The translations under genes were made by a program, and so were the position numbers. DNA of 5,740 bases. It comes from Desulfuromusa sp. Lineage in GTDB: Bacteria; Desulfobacterota; Desulfuromonadia; Desulfuromonadales; Geopsychrobacteraceae. The notes under the pieces were generated by a model that was not told the DNA's origin, did no database searches, and saw only the letters and a program-made list of their open reading frames with translations. This document shows, one piece after another, positions 1-5,740 of the stretch; position 1 is the stretch's first letter; each line of letters opens with the position of its first letter. Where the stretch lies: the NCBI GenBank assembly GCA_023145655.1, contig JAGLDI010000207.1:1-5740 (forward strand), written 5' to 3'.

Positions 1-10
1 ATACTTGAAA

Positions 11-49
11 GGTTTTCAGGTTTTCTCCATAGCTCTGTGCCTCTGTGGT
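11..49 (-). repeat. Short octamer-repeat element downstream of hisD
   Basis: Two 8-nt-period duplications lie side by side. GGTTTTC occurs at 11-17 and 19-25, and CTCTGTG at 33-39 and 41-47, all on the plus strand. Read on the minus strand, the second pair gives ACCACAGAGGCACAGAG, containing the same CACAGAGG octamer found at 2141-2148 but in the opposite orientation. It begins 33 nt past the hisD stop. The rest of positions 1-82 shows no gene and no convincing terminator hairpin; the window ends before the next gene can be seen. Confidence 0.5.
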
Positions 50-82
50 AGAATTTTTGTTTTGGTTATCAAATAAGAGAAA

Positions 83-1378
83 CTACCCCTTTTCCAACCG
101 AATAGAAACGGATCTGGCGTGAGCCTCTAAACCTTCCAGCTCAGCAATATGGATAATTTCTTGCCCCAGACGCTGCAGTCCACTCTCTGAAAACGACAGA
201 ATACTTGATTTCTTGACAAAATCATCCAGTGACAGCGGCGAGAAAAAACGCGCAGTTCCACCGGTTGGCAAAGTATGATTGGGACCGGCAAGATAATCAC
301 CAGCAGCCTCGGGGGTGTAATGCCCCATGAAAATCGCCCCAGCATGTCGGATTGCCGACAAAATTTCAAACGGATTATCAACTGCCAGCTCAAGGTGCTC
401 AGGAGCAATCCGGTTGGAAAATTCAATTGCCTCGGTCAGATTTTCAGCGACAATGATCGCCCCGAAATCCTCGATCGACTGCCGGGCTATCGTCTCGCGG
501 CTGAGTTGCTGTAGTTGTTTCTCAATCTCTTTCTGTACCGCAATCGCCATCGCTGCAGAACTGGTCACCAGAATCGCCGAAGCCAATTCATCATGTTCCG
601 CCTGCGACAACAGATCGGCAGCAATATGGGCGGCAGTGCCGCTACCATCGTTGATCACCAGAATTTCACTCGGCCCGGCAATCATATCAATATTGACCTG
701 ACCAAAAACCAGCCGTTTTGCCGTAGCTACATAGATATTCCCCGGCCCGGTAATTTTATCAACTCTGGGAACCGATTCGGTTCCATAGGCCAGAGCTGCA
801 ATCGCCTGAGCGCCACCGAGTTTAAAAATCCGATCAACTCCGGCAATCTTTGCCGCTGCCAGAACGTGAGGATTAGCTTCTCCACCCGGCATCGGCACCA
901 CCATAATCACTTCGGCAACTCCCGCCACCTTGGCAGGAATTGCGTTCATCAATACTGAAGAGGGGTAAGCAGCCTTGCCGCCAGGGATGTAGATACCAAC
1001 CCGATCCAGCGGACGCACCATCTGTCCAAGAAGAACATCATCCTCATCGGTCGAAAGCCAGGTTTCCTGTTTTTGCTTACTATGATAAGTGGCGATCCGT
1101 TCGGCAGCCAGCTGCAGAGCAGCCAGCGATTCAGGAGTGATTGCGGCCAGAGCCGCATCAATTTCAGCTTGACTGACTTCAACATTGACAATATTCAGAT
1201 CAATCCGGTCAAGCTTTGCACTCAACTCAAATAGTGCTGCATCGCCTCGCTGCCGGACATCGGCAATAATCGTTTTAACGGTCTCTTCAATCCCGGCGGG
1301 AACCTCATCAGCCCGCTGCTCAATCCGCTGAAATTTCGCTACAAAATCACTATCACTGAATTTTAAAATCGGAATCAT
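83..1378 (-). CDS. hisD: Histidinol dehydrogenase
   Basis: Catalyses the last two steps of histidine synthesis in the cytoplasm: NAD-dependent, zinc-dependent oxidation of L-histidinol through histidinaldehyde to L-histidine. The 431-residue product matches the usual family length. Visible landmarks, counted from the ATG, are VGIYIPGGKAAYPS near 127-140, the signature stretch GGAQAIAALAYGTESVPRVD near 188-207 followed by KITGPGNIYVA, and AGPSEI near 234. Presumed zinc ligands are Q259, H262, D361 and H420, and the catalytic pair is E327-H328 in APEHLEL; all are assigned by recall of the E. coli enzyme. I chose the ATG at 1378 because GGAG lies 6 nt upstream. A GTG at 1390 would add four residues but has no Shine-Dalgarno sequence and sits 3 nt from the hisG stop. 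The gene is intact and ends in TAG, 15 nt downstream of hisG and surely co-transcribed with it. Confidence 0.97.
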   Translation of the reverse strand: MIPILKFSDSDFVAKFQRIEQRADEVPAGIEETVKTIIADVRQRGDAALFELSAKLDRIDLNIVNVEVSQAEIDAALAAITPESLAALQLAAERIATYHSKQKQETWLSTDEDDVLLGQMVRPLDRVGIYIPGGKAAYPSSVLMNAIPAKVAGVAEVIMVVPMPGGEANPHVLAAAKIAGVDRIFKLGGAQAIAALAYGTESVPRVDKITGPGNIYVATAKRLVFGQVNIDMIAGPSEILVINDGSGTAAHIAADLLSQAEHDELASAILVTSSAAMAIAVQKEIEKQLQQLSRETIARQSIEDFGAIIVAENLTEAIEFSNRIAPEHLELAVDNPFEILSAIRHAGAIFMGHYTPEAAGDYLAGPNHTLPTGGTARFFSPLSLDDFVKKSSILSFSESGLQRLGQEIIHIAELEGLEAHARSVSIRLEKG

Positions 1379-1384
1379 ATCAAA

Positions 1385-1388
1385 CTCC
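1385..1388 (-). promoter_or_regulatory. Ribosome binding site of hisD (decides the start)
   Basis: On the minus strand GGAG is followed by the 6-nt spacer TTTGAT and then ATG at 1378. This favours the ATG over the in-frame GTG at 1390, which would itself overlap this site. Confidence 0.7.
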
Positions 1389-1393
1389 ACAAA

Positions 1394-2056
1394 TCACAAC
1401 GAAATCTTGACTTCATCACCAATCACCTGTTCCAACCCATCAATAATTTGACTGATCCGCTGATGTTTGGTTTTTAAACTGGCGCGATTAACAATCAATC
1501 GAGTCGTCACTTCGGCAATCGTTTCAACCTCAACCATATCATTGGCTTTCAGGGTGCCACCGGTGGAAACCAGATCAACAATCCGTTCCGATAATCCAAC
1601 CAACGGCGCTAACTCAATTGAGCCATAGAGTTTAATCAGTTCAACCTGAATCCCCTTGGCGGCAAAATAGCGCTCAGTGATATTAGGATATTTGGTTGCA
1701 ACCCGGATATTCGACCAGTTGAGTGGGTTATCCGATTTCTGCAACTTCTTCGGCTCCGCAACCACCAGTCTGCAATAGCCGAACTTCAGATCGAGGGGTT
1801 CGTAGAGATTTTTCCCCTGTTCCAGCAACGTATCCTTACCCACAACACCAAGATCGGCACATCCGTATTCGACATAAGTCGGCACATCGGTTGCCCGAAC
1901 CGCCATAAAGCGAAATTTTTCTGCCCGGTTTTCGAATACCAGTTTGCGGCTTTCATCATTCATTTCAGGGCAAGTGATCCCGATCTGAGCAAACAGCTCC
2001 ATCGAATCCTGCATAATTCGCCCCTTTGGCAGGGCAAAAGTGATCCAGTCACTCAT
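1394..2056 (-). CDS. hisG: ATP phosphoribosyltransferase, short form (HisG-S)
   Basis: First committed step of histidine synthesis: ATP plus PRPP gives N1-(5-phosphoribosyl)-ATP. The product is 220 residues, the length of the short form that lacks the C-terminal ACT-like regulatory domain. In known short-form systems HisG works as a hetero-octamer with HisZ, a catalytically dead histidyl-tRNA-synthetase paralogue, so a hisZ is expected elsewhere in the genome; none is in this window. Landmarks are FALPKGR at 7-13, DLGVVGKDTLLE at 68-79, VATKYPN at 119-125 and the family signature from E148 through STGGTL at 164-169, which forms the PRPP-binding loop. The reading frame stays open upstream to 2143, but the ATG at 2056 has AAAGAGGT 8 nt before it and gives the normal N-terminus. 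The extra 29 codons would run through the spacer and into the repeat element. Confidence 0.96.
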   Translation of the reverse strand: MSDWITFALPKGRIMQDSMELFAQIGITCPEMNDESRKLVFENRAEKFRFMAVRATDVPTYVEYGCADLGVVGKDTLLEQGKNLYEPLDLKFGYCRLVVAEPKKLQKSDNPLNWSNIRVATKYPNITERYFAAKGIQVELIKLYGSIELAPLVGLSERIVDLVSTGGTLKANDMVEVETIAEVTTRLIVNRASLKTKHQRISQIIDGLEQVIGDEVKISL

Positions 2057-2064
2057 GGTTTTAT

Positions 2065-2072
2065 ACCTCTTT
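2065..2072 (-). promoter_or_regulatory. Ribosome binding site of hisG (decides the start)
   Basis: AAAGAGGT on the minus strand, 8 nt before the ATG at 2056. It supports this internal ATG over the upstream in-frame ATG at 2143, which falls inside the repeat element. Confidence 0.8.
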
Positions 2073-2107
2073 AAAAATAAATCAATCGTCAAAACAAGGG
2101 ATGATTG

Positions 2108-2166
2108 CCACCAAGGCACCAAGGAAGTCAACAGCCTTAACACAGAGGTGGAGAGGAGCAGAGAGG
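2108..2166 (+). repeat. Degenerate octamer-repeat element between murA and hisG
   Basis: Read on the plus strand, CACCAAGG occurs twice in perfect tandem (2109-2116 and 2117-2124). After a 16-nt spacer comes the related octamer CACAGAGG (2141-2148), then purine-rich GGAGAGGAGCAGAGAGG. The sequence resembles a class of dispersed intergenic repeats that I recall from several bacterial genomes, built from 7-9 nt units such as CACAGAGG. That recall is not a search result. The element can also form an imperfect hairpin: CCACC (2108-2112) with GGTGG (2147-2151), and inside it AAGGC (2113-2117) with GCCTT (2134-2138), leaving an 8-nt one-sided bulge. No coding role is likely. Function is unknown. 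Confidence 0.6.
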
Positions 2167-2190
2167 ATCAAAAGACAAACCCCATTTTTT

Positions 2191-2203
2191 TGATTATAAA
2201 TCA
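2191..2203. promoter_or_regulatory. AT-rich palindrome overlapping a TATAAT hexamer
   Basis: TGATTATAAATCA is a 5-bp inverted repeat around a 3-nt centre, 8 nt past the murA stop. On the minus strand it contains a perfect TATAAT (2198-2193), a possible -10 box for hisG. There is no -35-like hexamer at 16-18 nt and no extended -10 TG. A start here would leave a leader of about 130 nt carrying the repeat element. In such AT-rich DNA a chance match is quite possible, so this is a weak candidate. Confidence 0.2.
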
Positions 2204-2211
2204 TAAAATAG

Positions 2212-3465
2212 CTATTCCTGCTCCCGCCAGATCTTTGCCCCCAACGCAGAAAGCTTCTGCTCAATTTTTTCATAACCACGATCCAGATGGTAAATCCGGG
2301 AAATTTCGGTAGTGTTCTCGGCTGCTAATCCCGCCAGAATCAAAGAAGCACTCGCACGCAGATCAGTCGCCATCACCGGGGCACCGGTCATCTGCCTGAC
2401 ACCACGGATGATCGCACTGTGGCCATCAATCCGGATATCGGCCCCCATCCGCTGCAATTCACATACATGCATAAAGCGATTTTCAAAAACTGTCTCGGAA
2501 ATCTGACTGGTTCCCTCTGCTCTGGTCATCAATGCCATAAACTGCGCTTGCATATCGGTTGGGAACCCGGGAAAAACACTGGTACGAATATCAACCGGTG
2601 TCACCTGCTTTGGTCCTATAACCCGTAACCCATCCCCTTCCGGGTGGATAGTTGCTCCCGCTTCGATCAATTTACTGATCAGAGCCTCCTGATCTTCACT
2701 CACCGCATGATGGATCAGAACATTACCTGCGGTTATTGCTGCAGCGATCATGAAGGTCCCTGCTTCAATCCGGTCAGGAATCACCCGGCACTTGAGGGGG
2801 TTGAGACTTTCAACACCCTGAATATGGATAACCGCCGTACCCGCACCTGCAATTTTTGCCCCCATGCTGTTGAGAGCCTCTGCCAACTGGACAATCTCCG
2901 GCTCCCGGGCGGCATTTTCCAGGACCGTCTCCCCTTCTGCAAGAGCAGCCGCCATCAACAGATTTTCAGTTCCCCCGACCGTGGGGAAATCAAAACAGAT
3001 TTTTGCCCCACGTAACCGGTCGGTCGTTGCCTCAACATAACCATGTTCAAGGACAATTTTTGCCCCGAGGGCTTCCAGCCCTTTCAGGTGTAAATTGATG
3101 GGGCGGGCACCGATAGCACAACCGCCGGGCAAACTGACTCGAGCCTGCCCAAAACGGGCCAACAATGGGCCAAGAACCAGGACCGAAGCACGCATGGTCT
3201 TGACTAAATCGTAGGAAGCTTCAATGCTTTTAATCTTATCCGAGTCAATCCGGTAACACCCACCCTCTGCTTCAACCTCAGCACCCAGTTCCCGGAGCAA
3301 CTTGACTGCGGTGTTGATATCCCTGAGGACCGGGACATTACTAATTTCACTCTCCCCTTTTGCCAACAATGTCGCAAACAGCAGCGGTAAAGCTGAATTT
3401 TTTGCTCCACTCACCTGAACTTCACCGGCCAGCGGCACACCACCTTTGATAACTATTTTTTCCAA
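2212..3465 (-). CDS. murA: UDP-N-acetylglucosamine 1-carboxyvinyltransferase
   Basis: First committed step of peptidoglycan synthesis in the cytoplasm: enolpyruvyl transfer from phosphoenolpyruvate to the 3-hydroxyl of UDP-GlcNAc. It is the classical target of fosfomycin. The 417-residue length is normal. Key residues are visible: K22-N23 in SGAKNS, R92, the catalytic cysteine C116 in [10 protein letters not shown] with R121 after it, D304 in [10 protein letters not shown]369-R370 and R396 near the C-terminus. Because the active-site residue is Cys and not Asp, the enzyme should be fosfomycin-sensitive in principle. The start is TTG at 3465, giving the standard N-terminus [24 protein letters not shown] lies 5 nt upstream, and no better in-frame start exists before the prmC stop. 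It begins 15 nt after prmC. Pairing with prmC and hisG fits Geobacter-like gene order. Confidence 0.97.
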   Translation of the reverse strand: MEKIVIKGGVPLAGEVQVSGAKNSALPLLFATLLAKGESEISNVPVLRDINTAVKLLRELGAEVEAEGGCYRIDSDKIKSIEASYDLVKTMRASVLVLGPLLARFGQARVSLPGGCAIGARPINLHLKGLEALGAKIVLEHGYVEATTDRLRGAKICFDFPTVGGTENLLMAAALAEGETVLENAAREPEIVQLAEALNSMGAKIAGAGTAVIHIQGVESLNPLKCRVIPDRIEAGTFMIAAAITAGNVLIHHAVSEDQEALISKLIEAGATIHPEGDGLRVIGPKQVTPVDIRTSVFPGFPTDMQAQFMALMTRAEGTSQISETVFENRFMHVCELQRMGADIRIDGHSAIIRGVRQMTGAPVMATDLRASASLILAGLAAENTTEISRIYHLDRGYEKIEQKLSALGAKIWREQE

Positions 3466-3470
3466 AACAA

Positions 3471-3474
3471 TTCC
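3471..3474 (-). promoter_or_regulatory. Ribosome binding site of murA (TTG start)
   Basis: GGAA on the minus strand lies 5 nt before the TTG at 3465. It is only a moderate Shine-Dalgarno match and overlaps an out-of-frame ATG at 3476 that opens a 7-codon reading frame across the murA start. Confidence 0.45.
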
Positions 3475-3480
3475 ATTTCT

Positions 3481-4365
3481 TTATAATTTCTGACCACCAA
3501 CGACCCGGGATTGACCAGAATAATCTTTACGGACAAATAGATTGCTCAAACCGGCAGCAGTCAATAATTCTTGTACGGAATCTGCCTGTTGATAGCCAAC
3601 TTCAAACAACAACCACCCTCCGCTTTTCAATCGACTACCTGCCTGGGCAGCAAGCTGCTGATAACATTCTAGCCCCTCATTCTCTGCCAGCAAGGCCAAC
3701 TGCGGCTCAAAACAACGCACTTCGGGCATCAACTCATCCCATTCCTGCTGGGCAATATAGGGGGGGTTCGAAACGATCAAATCATATTGCTGTGCCGGCA
3801 ATTCAGCAAGATCTCCTTGCACCAACTGTACCCGCTCAGCGACTTGGTTTATTTCAATATTTTCCCGGGCAATCGTTAATGCCGCAGCGGATATATCCAA
3901 TCCGGTCAATTTCCAATCGGGTAATTCACTCGCCAAACTGATAACGATAGCACCACTCCCGGTTCCGACATCCAGAAGTTCCCCCACGGATCCCGCTCGG
4001 GCGAGAGCCTCTTCTACCAGAATTTCAGTATCGGCCCGGGGAATCAAAACCGCCGGGGTTACTTTGAAGGGGAGCGACCAGAATTCCGTTGTTCCCAGCA
4101 GATACTGAAGTGGCTCCCGCTGACCCCGTTTTTTAACTAGTGGACGCACGACATCAAGCTCATCATGTGATAAGGGGCGATCATAGTTGAGGTAGAGTCC
4201 GACCCGATCCAGTCTCAAAACATCAGCCAACAGAAGTTCTGCATCCAACCGCGGGTTATCAATCCCTTTTTCAGCAAAATAATTGGTTGTCCAGCGCAAC
4301 AACTTCAGCAGTGTCCAAGTTTCACTGTGACCTTGTGTCGTTTGATCTTGTGGAGAATCTGGCAC
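3481..4365 (-). CDS. prmC: Peptide chain release factor N5-glutamine methyltransferase
   Basis: S-adenosylmethionine-dependent methyltransferase (also called HemK) that methylates the glutamine of the GGQ motif in RF1 and RF2, which improves peptide release. The 294-residue product has the family layout: an N-terminal helical substrate-binding domain (about 1-100), IPRADTE at 108-114, SAM-binding motif I LDVGTGSG at 131-138, an acidic residue in TGLDIS near 157 for the ribose, and the catalytic NPPY at 200-203. The start is GTG at 4365, 6 nt after the prfA stop. Its Shine-Dalgarno sequence GGAGGG overlaps the last codons of prfA, pointing to translational coupling. The first 15 or so residues are polar and may be a lineage-specific extension compared with the roughly 277-residue E. 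coli protein. Its substrate, Q232 of RF1, is encoded by the gene immediately upstream. Confidence 0.96.
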   Translation of the reverse strand: MPDSPQDQTTQGHSETWTLLKLLRWTTNYFAEKGIDNPRLDAELLLADVLRLDRVGLYLNYDRPLSHDELDVVRPLVKKRGQREPLQYLLGTTEFWSLPFKVTPAVLIPRADTEILVEEALARAGSVGELLDVGTGSGAIVISLASELPDWKLTGLDISAAALTIARENIEINQVAERVQLVQGDLAELPAQQYDLIVSNPPYIAQQEWDELMPEVRCFEPQLALLAENEGLECYQQLAAQAGSRLKSGGWLLFEVGYQQADSVQELLTAAGLSNLFVRKDYSGQSRVVGGQKL

Positions 4366-4371
4366 GTGACA

Positions 4372-5439
4372 CTACCCTCCCTGTTGACTCATCTGTGCCG
4401 CCTGCTGGTCAGTTATCAGGGCATCAATAATTTCATCAACATCCCCCTGCATGATTGCATCCAGCTTATAGAGAGTCAGCCCAATCCGGTGATCGGTACA
4501 ACGACCCTGTGGATAATTGTAAGTCCGAATCCGTTCACTCCGGTCCCCACTGCCAACCTGATTTTTGCGGTCAGCGGCCATTTCGGCCTGTTGATCTGCC
4601 AACATCTGATCGTAGATTCGTGATTTAAGCACTTTGAGTGCCTGCGCTTTATTTTTATGCTGTGACTTCCCGTCCTGACAGGAAACAACCACCCCGGTCG
4701 GGATATGGGTCAGGCGAACGGCCGATTCGGTCTTATTAACATGTTGCCCCCCGGCCCCGGAAGCACGGTAGAGATCAATACGCAAATCGGACGATTTAAT
4801 TTCAATATCAACATCTTCAACTTCTGGAAGAACCGCAACAGTACAGGCTGAAGTATGGATCCGTCCCTGAGTTTCAGTATCGGGAACCCGCTGCACCCGG
4901 TGCGTTCCACTCTCAAATTTAAGCCGCGAATAAACCCGTTCACCACTGATTAAGGCAATGATCTCCTTGAAACCACCTCCATCGGTTTCAGAGGAACTCA
5001 TGATCTCGACCTTCCAGTGATTTCGATCGGCATAGCGACTGTACATCCGAAACAGATCAGCAGAGAACAAGGCCGCTTCATCACCACCGGTTCCAGCACG
5101 GATTTCCAGAATAATATTTTTATCGTCATTGGGATCTTTAGGCAACAACAGCAAGCGCAATTGTTCTTCCAACTCTCCCTGTTGTTCTTCCAACTCAGGA
5201 AGTTCCGTCTTGGCCAATTCCTTCATTTCAGGATCACTGTCCTGTAACAGTTCCCGATTTCCCTCAATATCAGTACAAACTTGTTTGTACTGACCAAAAA
5301 CAGCGACCACTTCAGTTAAATCAGAATGCTCTTTAGCCAGTTCACGGTAGCGGTTCTGATCAGAAGTAATCTTGGGGTCAGAGAGAAGACTTTCAACCTC
5401 ACGAAAACGATCAACAACATCTTCCAGATTTGCAAACAT
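4372..5439 (-). CDS. prfA: Peptide chain release factor 1
   Basis: Class I release factor that reads UAA and UAG in the ribosomal A site and triggers hydrolysis of peptidyl-tRNA. The 355-residue length is normal. Visible parts are an acidic, coiled-coil-rich N-terminal domain (about 1-100), [12 protein letters not shown] at 114-125, the RF1 codon-recognition tripeptide at 186-188 in [20 protein letters not shown], and the catalytic loop [15 protein letters not shown] with GGQ at 230-232. The P-x-T tripeptide separates it from RF2, which has SPF, and there is no sign of an RF2-type programmed frameshift. The middle residue is Asp (PDT), where E. coli has Ala. The ATG at 5439 has only a weak purine-rich site (GAAAG, 6 nt upstream). 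It lies just after the rpmE terminator and is followed by prmC, whose product modifies Q232. Confidence 0.98.
   Translation of the reverse strand: MFANLEDVVDRFREVESLLSDPKITSDQNRYRELAKEHSDLTEVVAVFGQYKQVCTDIEGNRELLQDSDPEMKELAKTELPELEEQQGELEEQLRLLLLPKDPNDDKNIILEIRAGTGGDEAALFSADLFRMYSRYADRNHWKVEIMSSSETDGGGFKEIIALISGERVYSRLKFESGTHRVQRVPDTETQGRIHTSACTVAVLPEVEDVDIEIKSSDLRIDLYRASGAGGQHVNKTESAVRLTHIPTGVVVSCQDGKSQHKNKAQALKVLKSRIYDQMLADQQAEMAADRKNQVGSGDRSERIRTYNYPQGRCTDHRIGLTLYKLDAIMQGDVDEIIDALITDQQAAQMSQQGG
4375..4380 (-). promoter_or_regulatory. Ribosome binding site of prmC inside the prfA end
   Basis: GGAGGG on the minus strand encodes the final Gly-Gly of RF1 plus the first base after it, and lies 9 nt before the GTG at 4365. 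It supports this GTG as the start and suggests coupling of prmC translation to termination of prfA. Confidence 0.7.
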
Positions 5440-5461
5440 AAGAATCTTTCAAAAAAATGGC

Positions 5462-5490
5462 AAAAAAAAAGCGACCCAACCGGGCCGCTT
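5462..5490 (-). terminator. Rho-independent terminator after rpmE
   Basis: On the minus strand the arms AAGCGGCCC (5490-5482) and GGGTCGCTT (5477-5469) form a 9-bp stem closed by the tetraloop GGTT. The T-tract is unbroken from 5470 to 5462. One pair is G-U in the minus-strand RNA but would be an A-C mismatch in the plus-strand RNA, so the hairpin is built for minus-strand transcription. It begins 17 nt after the rpmE stop. A second run of seven T follows at 5457-5451. Confidence 0.92.
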
Positions 5491-5507
5491 TCTTCAATTC
5501 TACCCGT

Positions 5508-5711
5508 TTATTTCTGGGCGTACTTTTTGCGGAAGCGTTCGATCCGACCAGCGGTATCAATCAACTTCTGCTTACCCGTATAGAACGGATGGCACGCAGA
5601 ACAAATTTCGGTGTGAATCTCCTTGCCGAGAGTTGAACGGGTTTCAAATGTGTTCCCGCAATCACAGCGAACGGAGCAGACATCATACTTGGGATGGATA
5701 CCTTCTTTCAT
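5508..5711 (-). CDS. rpmE: 50S ribosomal protein L31, zinc-binding (C+) type
   Basis: Small protein of the large ribosomal subunit, located at the central protuberance where it helps bridge the two subunits. The product has 67 residues, the normal size of type A L31. It carries the zinc-binding cysteines C16, C18, C37 and C40 (CDCGN and CSACH), marking it as the C+ form; C12 is an additional cysteine. The family stretch [20 protein letters not shown] is at 41-60. The ATG at 5711 is preceded by AAGGAG with an 8-nt spacer. It is separated from prfA by a strong terminator, consistent with much higher expression than the genes after it. C+ forms are commonly replaced by a cysteine-free paralogue under zinc limitation in other bacteria; no such paralogue or Zur site is visible here. 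The upstream gene (rho in related genomes, from memory) is outside the window. Confidence 0.97.
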   Translation of the reverse strand: MKEGIHPKYDVCSVRCDCGNTFETRSTLGKEIHTEICSACHPFYTGKQKLIDTAGRIERFRKKYAQK

Positions 5712-5719
5712 CTTCTTTT

Positions 5720-5725
5720 CTCCTT
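5720..5725 (-). promoter_or_regulatory. Strong ribosome binding site of rpmE
   Basis: AAGGAG on the minus strand, 8 nt before the ATG at 5711. It is the best Shine-Dalgarno match in the window and fits a highly translated ribosomal protein gene. The remaining 15 bases to the window end show no feature I can support. Confidence 0.85.
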
Positions 5726-5740
5726 AGCGACCTGGCATTA

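Noticed and set aside
515..958. 147-codon plus-strand open frame opposite hisD
   Set aside because: It is antisense to the conserved catalytic core of hisD and its translation is rich in His, Asn and Arg with no recognisable domain. It looks like a shadow of hisD codon usage.
2087..2131. TTGACG (2092-2087) and TTGACT (2131-2126) as -35 boxes for hisG
   Set aside because: At 16-18 nt downstream of each there is no TATAAT-like hexamer. The first would also place the -10 on top of the hisG ribosome binding site.
2057..2143. N-terminal extension of hisG by 29 codons
   Set aside because: The open frame upstream of 2056 runs through the AT-rich spacer into the octamer repeat. The ATG at 2056 has a good ribosome binding site and gives the usual HisG N-terminus.
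11..2166. hisG-hisD as a composite mobile element
   Set aside because: The flanking repeats are short and degenerate, there is no transposase or target-site duplication, and the gene order looks ancestral for the lineage. Only the bracketing itself is reported.
2167..2194. ATCAAAA/TTTTGAT inverted repeat as a murA terminator
   Set aside because: The stem is 7 bp of mostly A-T pairs with a 14-nt loop and no T-tract follows in the minus-strand direction, so intrinsic termination is unlikely.
2082..2279. 65-codon minus-strand open frame covering the spacer
   Set aside because: It starts inside murA in another frame and translates the repeats; there is no ribosome binding site or family resemblance.
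2040..2312. 90-codon plus-strand open frame across the murA-hisG spacer
   Set aside because: It overlaps the starts and ends of two well-supported genes on the other strand and reads through the repeat element. The protein has no recognisable feature.
2644..3015. 123-codon plus-strand open frame opposite murA
   Set aside because: Antisense to an intact, fully conserved murA, with no recognisable motif and no convincing ribosome binding site.
5497..5502. TAGAAT as a -10 box for prfA
   Set aside because: It lacks a -35 match at 16-18 nt, and its transcript would start immediately before the terminator hairpin.

Overview
The window is ordinary chromosomal housekeeping DNA from a bacterium. All six genes lie on the minus strand, so transcription runs from high to low coordinates: rpmE (ribosomal protein L31), prfA (release factor 1), prmC (RF1/RF2 glutamine methyltransferase), murA (UDP-GlcNAc enolpyruvyl transferase), hisG (short-form ATP phosphoribosyltransferase) and hisD (histidinol dehydrogenase). 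From memory, this order, together with a short HisG next to murA and hisD, is typical of Desulfuromonadales/Geobacter-type 'Deltaproteobacteria'. The moderate GC and AT-rich spacers suggest a Desulfuromonas- or Pelobacter-like member rather than a high-GC Geobacter. The lineage is an inference; no rRNA or marker tree is available here.

Layout on the minus strand: rpmE (5711-5508) has a strong ribosome binding site. It is followed by a clean rho-independent terminator (5490-5462), and prfA starts only about 22 nt beyond its T-tract. prfA (5439-4372), prmC (4365-3481) and murA (3465-2212) are tightly packed, with gaps of 6 and 15 nt, and look like one transcription unit. A 155-bp spacer (2211-2057) holds an AT-rich palindrome and a degenerate octamer-repeat element. 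hisG (2056-1394) and hisD (1378-83) form a close pair. The last 82 bases hold a second, shorter octamer-repeat element.

Functionally the window joins translation termination with wall and histidine synthesis. PrmC methylates the GGQ glutamine of RF1, encoded immediately upstream. MurA makes the first committed step of peptidoglycan synthesis. HisG and HisD catalyse the first and last steps of histidine synthesis. The short HisG implies a HisZ partner encoded elsewhere.

I see no new multi-gene system here. What merits a second look is non-coding: two degenerate 8-bp-period repeats of one apparent family, in opposite orientation, that bracket hisG-hisD, and the strong terminator squeezed between rpmE and prfA with no visible promoter after it. 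Three start codons also need care: hisD (ATG preferred over an upstream GTG), murA (TTG) and prmC (GTG).
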